Shown piece by piece: positions 32,303 to 42,895 of a stretch of 64,000 nt of DNA. A program made the position numbers and the translations under genes. The stretch spans positions 142,242,832 through 142,306,831 of the forward strand of contig NC_134710.1 in the NCBI RefSeq assembly GCF_043290135.1. The letters are read 5' to 3'. The notes below the pieces were generated by a model. That model was not told the DNA's origin. It searched no databases and saw only the letters and a program-made list of their open reading frames with translations. The stretch comes from Rhipicephalus microplus (lineage: Eukaryota; Arthropoda; Arachnida; Ixodida; Ixodidae). Position 1 is the stretch's first letter, and the number at the start of each line of letters is the position of its first letter.

Positions 32303-33905
32303 CCGCCAGAGCGCTACGTTGCACTTCCATCTTCCTGACGTCGTTCTTGTGTTGGCGCATTCTTTCCGGGAAACACTTGCTCTCGCCTATGTAGCTGGCT
32401 GGACACCCAGAACACGACACTTTGTAGACAACGCCCGGGTGTAGCTCCCTCGGAGGTCGGTCTTTCGGCCGCGGTAGCAAGCGAGTGAGCGTCGAAACAG
32501 GTTTATGGATTACCGTGACCCCGGCTTTTCCTAGGACTCTCGAGAGCTGTTCACTTATGCCCGGCACATATGGAATGGCGACGCGGTTGTTTGGCGCCTT
32601 CGTTTCTCTCGTGTGTGGTGGTGTGGCCAGGGCGGAAAGGGGGTCGGGCGGTGTGTCGCTTGCAGGTGTCTTTCCGTGGTGCGGTGGTTGTCGTCTCGAC
32701 AAACGGCGTGACGCCCGGCGGATGAACGCTTCTGTGTAGCCATTCCTTCGTAGCTCGGCGACAATCGTCTTTTCTTCTTTTTTCTTCTCACCTTCCGACG
32801 TGCAGATTACTCGTGCACGTGAAAGGAGTGCCAAAACCACTGAAGCTTTGTGGGCAGTTGGATGACAGGACGCAAAATGCAAATACCTGCCGGTGTGAGT
32901 TGGCTTTCTATACACCGAAAAGGTCATGCGCTCGCCCTGTCGTCTGACTAAAACATCGAGAAACGGAAGCGCCCCGTCTCGCTCTCGTTCCACCGTGAAC
33001 TGTATCGCTTGGTCGATGGAGTTTAGATGTTCGAGGAAGCTGTCTACTGCTGCCTTCTTTATTATGCAAAAACAGTCATCCACGTACCTCACAAATACTT
33101 TCGGCCTGTCAATAAAGGAGCCCAGTGCCGTCTCTTCTATGTGTTCCATTGTGAGGTTCGCAGCCGTAAGGGAGATCGCCGCTCCCATCGCGGTCCCGCT
33201 GGCTTGTCTGTAGAAGCTCCCGTTGACGCTGAAATACGTCCCCTTGAGGCAGTATTCCAGTAGGCGACACAGTTCGTCGACGCCCAGGCAGGTTCTTTCA
33301 TCCAAGAGCTGGTCTTGGTTCAACGCTGCTCGTGCGCTAGATACCGCTAGTGCTACGGGCACACTGGTGAACAGGGACACGACGTCGAACGAGACGAAGC
33401 ACTCATCGCTGCTCACGGTCACATCTCTCACGTGCTCCAAGAAGTGTCTGGCGTCGCGTATGTGGGTTGGTGTTTGCCCCACGAGCAGCGCGAGAGTCCG
33501 GTGGAGATACTTGGACAGCGCCCGGAGTGGAGATGTTGTAAAATCCACGATAGGACGGAGCGGAACTGTGGGCTTGTGGGTCTTGGGAAGCCCGTAAAAT
33601 CCTGGTGCAGAGCCGTTCCGGCAGATGAGCTGGAGGTATGTGTTTCTCGCCTTCGGGTGCGCTTTAAAGATATCCGCCAGGAGCTTGTCCATTTCCCTTT
33701 GGACACTTGGTGTGGGGTCCTTCGTCAGCTTTTCGTAGGCCGGACTGTCCAGCAGGTCTCGCACTTTGTCGTTGTATGCCTCCCTGTCGAGCAGGACCAT
33801 TGCGTTCCCTTTGTCGGCCGGGAGGATGACAACCTTATCATCATTTCGGAGCGCATGGATCGCCTTACACTCTTCTCTCGACAGGTTGTGCTGCGAGAAG
33901 CACTG
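32046..33905 (-). pseudogene. Penelope reverse transcriptase with GIY-YIG endonuclease, N-terminally truncated
   Basis: A long open frame (up to 34001 if the inverted repeat is read through, but the first ~31 codons, MCQDSSKSLFPK..., are antisense of the repeat arm and not protein). The genuine part starts near NLSREECKAIHALRNDDKVV, ILPADKGNAMVLLD, and shows FYGLPKTHKPTVPLRPIVDF, FVSFDVVSLFTSVPV, ASGTAMGAAISLTAANLTME and the catalytic FVRYVDDCFCI. The GIY-YIG endonuclease is at the C terminus: GVVYKVSCSGCPASYIGESK and the R-(x)-H-K pair (ERMRQHKND). Penelope proteins cut target DNA and prime from it. Domains present are intact; the normal N-terminal region is lacking, so it was 5'-truncated at insertion. 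Confidence 0.88.
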
Positions 33906-34218
33906 CGAGAAGCACGACCATAAAATTGACTTAGACGGCGCTTCTGTTATTGAAACAGAACGGAATTTGGGAAAGAGGCTCTTGCTCGAGTCTTGGCACA
34001 TTCAGCATACGCCTGCCAACGTGAACCGCTCGCTGGGAACAATGCCTTCGGTGTACGTTCACGGTCTCCGAAACGTGGTGGAAAGGGAAAGCCGGAGCCG
34101 TGGTGAGAGAACACGACGCGATGACACTTCCATGACCAAGACAGTCACCCCCTGAGGAAGGGACCGAGTCGGTCTCGAAACGTCGGGCTCTATTTGAACT
34201 GTGGCTGGAGCAATTTCA
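33899..34218. repeat. Penelope terminal inverted repeat, right arm
   Basis: Inverted copy of the element's own 3' end. The turning point carries a short duplication (CTGCGAGAAGCACTGCGAGA), a trace of microhomology at the switch. Confidence 0.9.
34152..34190 (+). ncRNA. Hammerhead-like ribozyme core, right end of Penelope
   Basis: CTGAGGA at 34152, a hairpin-forming GGGACCGAGTCGGTCTC, then GAAAC at 34177-34181: same core as at the left end, on the opposite strand, so the two face outward. The UH cleavage site and outer stem are not proven. Confidence 0.45.
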
Positions 34219-34324
34219 GTCTTCGGTTTATTGTTGACAGAACAGAAAAAAAAATATGCAGAGTGTGCCCCTGGCTACTTCTTCTTCCTCGCCTCCGAGC
34301 TCCATCTTCAATCTCTTTTCTACA
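34219..34324 (-). repeat. BEL/Pao 3' LTR, second part
   Basis: Begins with the duplicated GTCTTCGGTTTA, then the remainder of the LTR to TCTACA at 34324. A purine-rich stretch on the minus strand (34325-34334, GGCGGGAAGA) just upstream is the probable polypurine tract. Confidence 0.9.
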
Positions 34325-34342
34325 TCTTCCCGCCGGCCAGAT

Positions 34343-34866
34343 TCAACCGAAGCAACCTTCGAGCGAATACAACAGTTGAATCGGCCTCTTGACTAATTTT
34401 CCTTCAGGTGTACGAAGTAAGCATGTTCTCACTAGTCCATCCTTGCCTGGGAAAATCTTTTCGACCTTGCAGAGTTTCCACTGAGTTCTTTTTCGCGCTT
34501 CTCCAAGCAGAAGTACATCTCCTTCTTGTACATTTGTGTGACGCTCTGTTTTTCTGCTGGCACACTTAAGCTCCCTCGGGTACTCCTTTTCCATCTAGTC
34601 CACCATGTTATCATTGCCCGTTTTCTTGCACTCCAGTAATTCAGCAAACTGTATTCTCCGAGTCTGTTTTCTTCCTGCTTGTTCATTGCTTGCCTTCCTC
34701 CTATAACATCCGCCGGTGTGATGGGTTGTGGCTCATTAGGATCGTCATACACATAAGTAAGAGGCCGGTTGTTAAGTACTCCTTCTGCTTCAACAACCAC
34801 AGTCCGTAGTTCTTCTTCATCCAAAAGTCGAGCACCTATAGTTTTTGCCATGGATGTCTTGAAGCT
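34343..34866 (-). pseudogene. BEL/Pao pol C terminus (integrase end, DUF5641-like)
   Basis: Directly continues the integrase frame after a TGA at 34867-34869. It has the conserved Glu of the DDE triad in VVVEAEGVLNNRPLTYVYDD and the ITPADVIGGRQ segment. A frameshift near 34590 leads into the last piece, EGDVLLLGEARKRTQWKLCK and GLVRTCLLRTPEGKLVKRPI, a typical BEL/Pao end. It ends 20 bp before the polypurine tract. Confidence 0.8.
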
Positions 34867-35928
34867 TCAGATCAGTCTTTCATAAAATCCTATCCACCAT
34901 GGAGCTAACTCTACAATAAACTTCCATTTTATTTTCAGGTTACTGGCATACTGTTGAACCCTTTCATCTTCCATCTTCAATATCTTGTTCATCTCTTTCT
35001 CAGATTTCTTGAACGCTCTTGCATTATCACTGTAAATAGTTGTACACAATCCTCTTTTAGCTACGAATCTTCGGAATGCTTGTATAAACGCTTCTGATGA
35101 CATCATCTTGACCAACTCCAGTTGTATGGCTCTTGTTACTGCACACGTGAATATCACAATGTAAAACTTTGTAACTTTTTCGCCTTTCTCCTCTCGAGCA
35201 TTTCGCGGTCCAGCAAAATCTATACCAACAGTGTCGAATGGCCTCGTCTGTGTTATACTGTCAGCTGGTAGTGGTAGAATTTCTTGTGCCATTGGTATAG
35301 AATTGACTCTCCTACATGTGATGCATTTCTTTATCACATATTTCACCATCTGTCGGGCACGCAGAATCCAAAACTTCGTTCTTAGATGTGTCAATGTTGC
35401 CGCAACGCCACCGTGCATTGTTACTTGATGCGCGTTCAGAACTAGGAGTTCTGTAAAGTGACTTTCTCTTGGTAAAATAATAGGATGCTTCTCATCAAAG
35501 CTCAAATCACTCCACTGAAGCCTCCCTTTTACTCTCAGGACACCTTGATCATCTTCGAAGATGTTCGTGCCGTACAGATTCATGTTGTCATATATTCGTG
35601 TCACTGCATTTTGTAGCGTTTTCTGCTCCGGCTTTATCAGCACAAACTCTGCCTTGTCCAATTCTTCTCCTGTCAGCGAACTTGTTTTCCTTTCTTTTCG
35701 TCGGTTTCCTATATAACGCATCACCCACGCGGTAACTCGTAACGCTTTCTTGTATGATCCAAATCTGCTCACATCAATTATCTTTTCTTCACCCGTGGTC
35801 GTAGCTAAGCTTGCCATGGTCTTTTCTTCGTCTTTGTTGTCATGACTGTCCGATTCTTGTGTGATGTCATAATCAGGCCTTTGTTTTTTCATTCTTGATC
35901 CACGTGGGGCCTTTCCACCATAATTCAC
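34867..35928 (-). pseudogene. BEL/Pao integrase
   Basis: Overlaps the RT frame by 56 bp in another frame. Contains the zinc-binding domain (H-QVTMHGGVAATL, KFWILRARQMVKYVIKKCIT-CRR) and the catalytic core with the first two acidic residues in DTVGIDFAGPR and CTTIYSDNARAFKKS; the third lies beyond the stop in the piece at 34343-34866. The end FYERLI is followed by TGA, so the protein is split there. Integrase inserts the element cDNA. Confidence 0.85.
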
Positions 35929-38565
35929 TGTCCAGCAAGCGTTTCATCTTCATCCCCCTTGTCATCACATCCGCAGGATTTTCATCGCTTTTAACATAAC
36001 CCCATTGACTCTCATTGGACTTGCTCTTAATTTCTGCTGCGCGGTTGCGAACAAACAGATCTTTCGTCTTATTTGACTTTATCCAGCATAACACAATTTG
36101 AGAGTCAGTCCAGAATTTCACACTCCTCAGTTTCCTGATGAAATTCTCAGTTATATGACTGGCCAATCTGACTGATATTGTGGCTGCCAACAACTCCAAT
36201 CTTCCTAGTGTAATCTTTTTGATTGGAGCGACTCTACCCTTTGCAATGATTAAATTGGCTTCATTGCTTCCATCGGAGTATTCTGTTACAATGTATGCTG
36301 CTGCTCCATACGCCATTGGACTCGCATTGGAGAACACGTGTAGAGTCGATGCTTTCACTTCAGCTTGCCTGTTGTCATAGCATCTGTTAACGGTGAAGTC
36401 ATCTAAGTGCTGAAGCTCCTCCGACCAGTCCTTCCAAGCTGATCTATGCTGACTTGGTAACGGGTCATCCCATTTCAGTTTATCCATCCAAATTTTTTGC
36501 AGCAATATTTTTGCTCTGACAAAAAATGGTGTCAAAAAATCCAAAGGGTCATATAGCTTTGCCGTGTCCTGCAAAACCTGTCTTTTTGTGAGTTGTCTCA
36601 TGTCCTTGTCACTTCGCCATGTAGTGTCGGGAAAGCTCAACACGTCGTCTACGAAATTCCATTTCAGTCCCAAAATCTTGATTTGTCCCTCTTTTCTTAT
36701 CCCTCGATCCAGATCATCTCCTTCTTCATCAAAGAGTTTTCTTAGCTCGGCGTCATTTAAAATCCATTTTCTTAAATTCGTTCCCGCATAGCAAAAAATA
36801 TCTCGTGCTTCTTTGTATATCTTTGTTGATGTCGAGTATTCGTCGGCTCCTAGTAAAACGTCATCGACGTAGATTCCTTTCCGGAGTTGCGCCACAAGTG
36901 CAGGATATTTTTCTTCGAATTTATCCAAGTGTCGATGAGTTGTGGCCGCTAGAAGGAAGCTACTTGGTGTAGTTCCAAAAGGAACCCTCATCATCCTCCA
37001 TGTTTTTGTCTTCGGGGTTGGCATATCTTCGCTGGGTATTCTTTCCCACCACATGAATCGCAGTGCGTCTGGGTCATTTTCATGTATCTTGATCTGCGAG
37101 AATGCTTTTTCCACGTCGGCTGACATAGCGATCTTGTGATGTCGAAAGTTCATCAGCAAGCTTGTGATGTCGGGGTTTAGGTTTGGCCCCTTTTCCAAGT
37201 TGTCATTTAAGGATTCACCTGGATTCTGGCTTGACGATGCGTCAATGACGATCCGTATTTTTGTCGTTGTTCGGTCCTTCTTAATTACTGCTTGATGCGG
37301 CATGTAGTATACAAATTTGTTCTGTATATCGGATCCAGCATCTTCGACGTTTTCTGCTATTTCTTGCTCAAAGTACTCTCGAATAGCTTTGTCATAGGCT
37401 AGGAGTTCATCGTTATCCTTGCATAATTTTTTGGTCACCTGGAAAAGCCTCTTCTCTGCAATGGTGTTGTTGTCGTCCAATGTTACGTTTTCCTTCCATG
37501 GTAGCCGCACTTGGTATCTTCCTGCTTTGAACTCCATTGTTTGTCGGACGTAGTCTAGCACATGTTCATCGTTCATCTTTGTTGCTGGTTTCTCCTTGAT
37601 GCCCATGTTTTCCAAGTCCCAGAATCTCTGCAGTTCGTCCGCAGTCGTGTCCGACTTGGCACTAACCTTGAGTACCATAACCGTCGAAGACTTTATTGGC
37701 ACGCAATGAAGTCCTACAGGACCTTTGACTGTCCATCCCAATATTGTTTCTATTGCCATTACTTTTGGATGAATCTCGCAAATGCGACCAGTGACTACAG
37801 TCCAGTAATAATCTGCTCCAATTAATATAGAAGTTTCCATACTTTTTCTTTCCTTGTCCGTCTTCTGGTTGTTATCAGCCAAACGAATTCCCATCGATCT
37901 TGCTCTTTCATGTATTGTCAACGGTGGCGATGGTAGCACGTCACAAGATATAACTTCTATCTCCAGTGCCTCAATCGTGACTGGCTCCGATGTGGGATCC
38001 TTCCTTACGCTGACCTCGACGACTTTCATGTCTAGTTCCATCTCTCCTCCTCCAAATGATCCTGCAGTAATCCTTTCAGATCTTTTTACTTTGCACGCTA
38101 GTTTTCTTGCCAATCTTTTGAGGATGAATGTCCTGTGGCTCCCGTTGTCCAGCAGAATCCGTGCGTAGCACCCGCTGTCTTCTCCCTCCGTCCAAGAAAA
38201 GGCTGTCTGCAGTAGTATGCACTTGTGTTCATCAGACTGCTGTGCGTGCATGTTGCAGGACTTGCTGGTGTCTAACCGGTCAGGTTGCGCACTTTTACGC
38301 ACTTGCTCAAAATCACCGCTTTGCTGCTGTGCTGACTTTCCTGCAGGCGTACGTGGTCGACACATGGATGTCGCGTGCCTTCCCTTGCATGTTTTGCAGC
38401 GTACGTTAGCGCGGCATATCTTCGCCGTGTGGTGAGGTCTGGTGCATCTGAAGCACCTTCGTTCCCGTTGCAAGGCTTCTTTCTTCTGTTGCATACTAAT
38501 GCTTCTTCTGCAATCTTCCGTGTAGTGTCCAGTCATCTCACAGAAGGTGCATTTTTAATGAAGGT
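35873..38565 (-). pseudogene. BEL/Pao zinc knuckles, protease and reverse transcriptase
   Basis: One of the longest frames in the window (887 codons from 38536; the knuckle begins a little upstream). A CCHC knuckle CTFCEMTGHYTEDC is followed by CFRCTRPHHTAKIC and CKTCKGRHATSMC. Then the aspartic protease (ARILLDNGSHRTFILKRLAR, where D-N-G replaces the usual DSG), the RT with HQAVIKKDRTTTKIRIVIDA, MSADVEKAFSQIKIH, and the catalytic GIYVDDVLLG, and the RNase H-like region (HVFSNASPMAYGAAAYIV, KFWTDSQIVLCWIKS). The frame is open throughout. It joins integrase by a frameshift and lies in a different frame from gag. Confidence 0.88.
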
Positions 38566-38760
38566 GCTTTGAAGCGTAGATGTTCTAGTCCTCCTCATAC
38601 TGTGCGGTGAATGGGTAACGTCGTAGTTTTCCTCTCGAGTTTCTTCTCTGCTGCGTATATATATGTTTAAAAACTCCATAATTTCTTTCAAACTGCTCGT
38701 GCTGTCTCTTGACGCTGAGTCCGATTCCGTAGTTGCTGGTCTGTTGTCACCTTTCTTTAA

Positions 38761-39714
38761 CTACTTCATCTTCATCTCAATCCTCATATCCACCGGTAGC
38801 GCAGATTTTACAACAGGAGCTATCACTGTGGCGTAACTACCCATTTCCACTCCTAATGACTGCAATGCTCGTGTGTTCACTTGCAACTTTTGGAAGAGTT
38901 TCTTCAACCCATCTACATCTTTAGGACTCTTCACTGCTTCCAAATTTGCAAGCTCTTTTATGTAGCTTTCTTTCAAATTATCTTCTCGTCCGAAGGTTTC
39001 TTTCAGAAGAGCGACTGCATGCTCGTAATTCTGATCAGAAAACTGCAAACCTTCTATGAGGGACGCAGCCTCCCCGCTCAGAGACGCCAGAAGGTAATTA
39101 AATTTTTGATTCTTTGGCATGTTCGCTCTGTTATGCACCGATGTCTCAAACTGATGCCAAAACCTTGGCCATGCTGTTTTTTTCCCATCAAACTTGATCA
39201 TCTCAAGACGTGGCAACTTAACAAGCTCTTGCGTCTCCGAGATTTGGTTAGTACCTTGCACTGAACTCGCCTGTTCTGTGACTATTCTCGTAGTCAGTTG
39301 CGTCGCTTGTTCTAACTCGCGTAATCGCTCCTCTATTTTTGTCGTTGCAGCGACGATCTTCATCTCATAATGCAAAACTCTTTCAAATTCTGCCTCCGCG
39401 TCGTATTCTTCAATGAACGGTTCAATCTGTTCGTTAACTTGTGTTAGCGTCTGTGACACGCTCTTCATCTGGTTCAGAAGCGTCATAAGTTGCGCTCGAT
39501 CGGCGTCTTCTTCTATCTTCTTATCGATTTCGCTTGTAAGCGTCGTCACATTTGCTCGAAGCGTCTTCCGCTTCTTCGATAGGACCTCTTTATTCATGCC
39601 TAAAACGTGTTGAAAGAGCTCTTGCCTTTTTTTGTGCGTCTCCAACAGTCGTCGGTCGTGGTCCTTCTCTCGACGGTTCGTCCTTGAGCCAGACGCCGCT
39701 GCTTCGTTCTTCAA
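38761..39714 (-). CDS. BEL/Pao gag (DUF1759-like)
   Basis: Open frame of about 317 codons from the ATG near 39714. The N-terminal third is a charged coiled coil (KKRQELFQHV to IEPFIEEYDAEAEFERVLHY), the rest is the BEL/Pao gag domain: LVKLPRLEMIKFDGKKTAWP, RFWHQFETSVHNRANMPKNQ, KFNYLLASLSGEAASLIEG. It ends at a TAG; the zinc-knuckle part follows after ~200 bp with stops. Gag forms the particle in which reverse transcription takes place. It looks intact. Confidence 0.85.
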   Translation of the reverse strand: MKNEAAASGSRTNRREKDHDRRLLETHKKRQELFQHVLGMNKEVLSKKRKTLRANVTTLTSEIDKKIEEDADRAQLMTLLNQMKSVSQTLTQVNEQIEPFIEEYDAEAEFERVLHYEMKIVAATTKIEERLRELEQATQLTTRIVTEQASSVQGTNQISETQELVKLPRLEMIKFDGKKTAWPRFWHQFETSVHNRANMPKNQKFNYLLASLSGEAASLIEGLQFSDQNYEHAVALLKETFGREDNLKESYIKELANLEAVKSPKDVDGLKKLFQKLQVNTRALQSLGVEMGSYATVIAPVVKSALPVDMRIEMKMK

Positions 39715-39762
39715 CCCGTTGTTACGAATGAGGTTGAAGTCTGTGCGTCTGTCTTCAGATCA

Positions 39763-39780
39763 ATCCTGGTCACGGCACCA
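39763..39780 (-). promoter_or_regulatory. Primer binding site of BEL/Pao (tRNA-His type)
   Basis: Read on the minus strand TGGTGCCGTGACCAGGAT, directly next to the LTR. The first 13 bases match the complement of the 3' end of animal tRNA-His (...GTCACGGCA-CCA). Confidence 0.65.
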
Positions 39781-39921
39781 TGTTTCAGAAGGACCAGAGA
39801 GACCGCAGAACCGATACGTCTTCGGTTTATTGTTGACAGAACAGAAAAAAATATGCAGAGCGTGCCCCTGGCTACTTCTTCTTCCTCGCCTCCGAGCTCC
39901 ATCTTCAATCTCTTTTCTACA
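39781..39921 (-). repeat. BEL/Pao 5' LTR
   Basis: 141 bp, intact, nearly identical to the split copy on the left. Bounded by ATGCT at 39922-39926. Confidence 0.93.
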
Positions 39922-39926
39922 ATGCT

Positions 39927-40505
39927 CTTGACTGTCTGCGCCGAAACCTTCATCTAGCTCCTACCACTGTCAAAATACTCGCTTATCAGACACTAATCAG
40001 ACCAAAACTTGCATACGCATGCGCTGTTTGGAACCCTCATCAGATTACAATACTAAAACACTTGAAACAGTGCAAAGCCGGGCAGCAAGATTCATCTTTT
40101 CAGATTATTCATATCAGTCAAGCGTAACCGAACTTAAATCTCGTGCTAACCTCGCTACCCTTTCGTCACGCCGCTGTATAGCTCGTCTGTGCCTGTTTTT
40201 CAAGTTTTATCATGGATCGCCTCGTACTCCCACCATCAAGCCAGCCAATCGTCGTTCAGAGCACATCAATCACAGGAAAGCTGTTTACCCGCCAAGAGCT
40301 CACACCACTGCGCACCTTTCATCCTTCTTTGTCAAGACCGCACAAGATTGGAATGGCCTTCCTCCTCACGTTGCGCACCACTCCAGTATCATCAACTTCA
40401 AAGCAGCGATCGAGCATCTACTCCATTAACCGATTGTATTAGCCCACCCCTCATGTAAAACCCCTTCATTGGGGCCTTTGAGGTACTGTAAATAAATAAA
40501 TAAAT
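39927..40505 (+). pseudogene. CR1-like copy 2, RT C terminus and 3' UTR
   Basis: Continues the LINE after the BEL/Pao element: LDCLRRNLHLAPTTVKILAY, LAYACAVWNPHQ, a frameshift near 40040, ETVQSRAARFIFSDYSYQSS, SSFFVKTAQDWNGLPPHV and a stop at about 40427. The 3' UTR has a small stem (CCCCTTCATTGGGG) and ends in AAATAAATAAATA directly before the Gypsy B sequence. This is the typical short-repeat tail of CR1-type elements. Confidence 0.85.
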
Positions 40506-41464
40506 ACGATGTTTTGTCAACGGCGTTAGGCGAACTCTCGACGTCGAAGAAAAACAGTCCTGAAACTCATTAATAAGCTTCAGAAGGCTTTGCTTCTGTG
40601 GGGGCAGTAAACTTGGGCCAACGTCGACGGATAGAGGGGCTGACCTGGTGATATCGGCTTGCTCCACAGTCAAGCAGCCTGCAACCTCAATGAGCTCCTC
40701 GACGTACGCGACTGCCATACCTCTTGCAAGATGTCGTCGCTCAGTACTGAAGTTCATAACCAGAACGTGCGTGTGTCCACGATTGAGGCTTACGACAGCT
40801 CTTGCAACAGATAGGCCATGGCTCCATAGCAATGCTGGAATTTGTTCAGTGCATATGGTCGAAGTTGCCTGGGTGGTCGCATGTTAAAGCTACGAGAGCA
40901 CTTGAACGGGGTGGAAGGGTCGTGATCTCCGAAGACGCGCAGATGCTTACGCCGCTGGTCGTTACATCTCATATCTGAAACTTGATCTGGGGCCATCAAA
41001 AATGTAACTGACCTGCCTGGAATGTCTATGACGGCGCCGTATTCACAAAGGAAGTCCATCCCCAAGATCAGGTCTTTGCAGCACTCGGACAAAATCACGA
41101 ACGTGGCAACGAAAGCTGAATGACTGATACTAATTCTGGCAGTGCACTTTCCAGTCGGCGTCATCAGTTGCCCCCCCCCCCCCCCCCGCGGTTCTTATGT
41201 TAGGCCCCGTTCATGATGTTTTAACTTTTTAAGCCAATCGGCAAGCTTTCTGCTCATGATAGAGAAATATGCGACAGTGTCTACTAGCGCTGTCACAGGG
41301 CGTCCGTCTAAGTAAACAGCTATGTCGGCGCTTACGATTTCTTGTGGGGTTGGCGGCATTGCATCGTTCGTCGTATCGTCGTATTGTACTGGTACTGGAG
41401 GTATTGCAGCATCTCGACGAGTGGCAACCTTCCCTCCAAAAGTCGCAGCTGTTAGTTTTTCCAA
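40506..41464 (-). pseudogene. Gypsy B protease and start of RT region (broken)
   Basis: From right to left: a retropepsin frame in which the active-site triad is DTV, not DTG (VTALVDTVAYFSIMSRKLAD), then ILGMDFLCEYGAVIDIPGRS, and the spacer leading to RT: NEFQDCFSSTSRVRLTPLTK and HRI, where the CR1-like element enters. A C-rich run (41166-41187) and frameshifts interrupt it. It would be followed by the RT at 27538 in the intact element. Confidence 0.8.
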
Positions 41465-41474
41465 TGAGGGCTTG

Positions 41475-42882
41475 GGGACTGGCCCTGGACAGCGTCGGCG
41501 TAACTACGATGGTTCGGCGAAGAGCTCGGCGAAGGTGACGGAGAGTGGGATCGACGATACAGAGCGGATGGCTTTCCTTGCGGGTGCGCGCTGTCACGTC
41601 GGGTGTAGAAATGAGGTCGTGAAAAAGTCGGCGCATAAGTCCCCTTCACGATGTGGACAGATGCGGTAAACATGTTAAGCTTCTCCGCAATTGAAGCACA
41701 GTGAGCGGCGGTCGACTGTGCGCCACAGATCCGTCTTGCGAACGAATGGTCGACTGATAGGCACCCTCGGCGATTAAGTTGCAGGTGTCGGTGGAGGGTA
41801 GAACGGCGGGTAGAACGGAGTGTCAGTAGGTGCGTTATACTGCGGAGTCGTCGTCGTTGGTGGCGGCGGCGGCGGTGGGTTGTAGACTGGTGCCGCCGGC
41901 GCGTTGTAAGAATGAGCCAGTGCAGACAAGTTGTGCGGCACTGGCGACGAACGACGGGTGGCTGCCGCATAGTTAATCAATCGCTGGGCTGGTAGTGATT
42001 CGGGCAGCGAAAATGCTTGTCTGGTTTCCTGCCGCACAACTTCTCCAACTGAAGCCATCTCCCGTTCTTGCGGAGTCACAAGGAAGCTGCGGATCTCCTC
42101 ACGAACAACCTCGCGAATAAGCTCACGCAGAGAGCCGTAACTGCCAGCCGTCAGAGCAGAGACCTGATTGAGGCACCATTTGGTCGGTCATAATAGCGAC
42201 ACCGTTCCTGCAGTGCGCGCTCGATAGCTGTAGCCTCTTTGATGAATTCCGCAACGGTCGTCGGTGGATTGCGGATAATTCCGGCAAACAGCTGTTCTTT
42301 GACGCCTTGCATCAAATGGCGGAGCTTCTTGGTTTCAGGCATATCAGGGTCAGCCCGTCGAAATAGGCGCGTCATGTCCTCCGCAATCATGGCGACACTC
42401 TCATTCGGTTTCTGGACTCGAGACTCCATGAGTTGGTGAGAAAAGTCACGGCGGTCTTTGTTTGCGAAGGTGCTGAGAATCTGCTGCCGAATTTCATCCC
42501 ATGAAGACAGCGTTGCCTCGTGGTTTTCATACCACGTACGAGCGCTGTCTGCTAAAGCAAAGTAGGCACGTGAAAGCTTTAGCTCGGTGCTCCAGCGGTT
42601 TGCCTACGCGACTTGCTCATACTGAGCTAACCAGTCCTCAACGTCTTCATACGCCTCACCATTGAATGTCTCCGGAATCTAGGGCTGCTCAAAAGTTAGC
42701 TGGGAAGAACTTGCAGTTGCCATTTGTCCAAGCGAAGTGCTTTGCTGGGAAAGTTCCAGGGGAATTGCCTCAGGACCAAGGCCTCGCTGTCGGCGACTGT
42801 AGCGGTGGACAGGGGTATTCACTGAAGGAACGGGCTGCGGTGTCGGACTTGAAGTGCCGGGCCGCGGAGGAGCCCCGAGCAT
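41475..42882 (-). pseudogene. Gypsy B gag (broken)
   Basis: Starts near 42882, shortly after the PBS. Recognisable pieces are LVKTF-type matrix remnants, ESRVQKPNESVAMIAEDMTR and LRHLMQGVKEQLFAGIIRNP, PTTVAEFIKEATAIERALQE, a proline-rich stretch (PPPPPPPTTTTPQYNAP), and a region with Cys/His residues near 41700 that may be the zinc knuckle. Frameshifts occur at several points. The capsid part resembles that of element A, as the PBS does, so A and B may be related lineages. Confidence 0.7.
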
Positions 42883-42895
42883 CAGTCGTAGATGT

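Larger units (their letters stand above)
31929..34218 (-). mobile_element. Penelope-like element in the BEL/Pao LTR, mirror-ended
   Basis: Minus-strand Penelope-like element (RT plus GIY-YIG endonuclease). The LTR sequence GTCTTCGGTTTA is duplicated at 31917-31928 and 34219-34230, a 12-bp target duplication. At its right (5') end it carries an inverted copy of its own 3' end: 33899-34218 is a ~99% reverse complement of 31983-32302. Thus both outer edges are 3' ends pointing outward, each with a hammerhead-like core. The left edge has 54 further bases (31929-31982) not present on the right. Confidence 0.9.
31880..39921 (-). mobile_element. BEL/Pao LTR retrotransposon, inserted in the CR1-like RT
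   Basis: Minus-strand BEL/Pao element with 141-bp LTRs (TGTTTCAG...TCTACA on the plus strand), a tRNA-His-type PBS, gag, pol (zinc knuckles, protease, RT, RNase H-like, integrase) and a 5-bp target duplication ATGCT. The left LTR is split by a Penelope element (31929-34218). Apart from that the element is complete, about 5.7 kb. The LTRs differ by about two substitutions and one 2-bp indel, so it is rather young, but pol holds a few stops and frameshifts. Confidence 0.92.
27540..40505 (+). mobile_element. CR1-like LINE (copy 2) inserted in Gypsy B, itself interrupted by BEL/Pao
   Basis: Plus-strand CR1-like LINE with three and a part 5' promoter monomers, ORF1 with a 2A motif, ORF2 (endonuclease and RT) and a 3' UTR ending in an (AAAT)n-type tail right before the Gypsy sequence resumes (about 40505). 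The RT is split at 31874 by an 8-kb BEL/Pao element and continues at 39927. Without that the LINE is about 4.9 kb. The start carries a short inverted piece of the first monomer, so the exact left edge (27530-27550) is uncertain. No clear target duplication was found. Confidence 0.85.

Noticed and set aside
33766..34155. Separate plus-strand gene of 129 codons
   Set aside because: It is the inverted copy of the Penelope C terminus, joined to antisense RT sequence.
41166..41187. Biological meaning of the long C-run in Gypsy B
   Set aside because: Homopolymer length of this kind is often a sequencing or assembly artefact.
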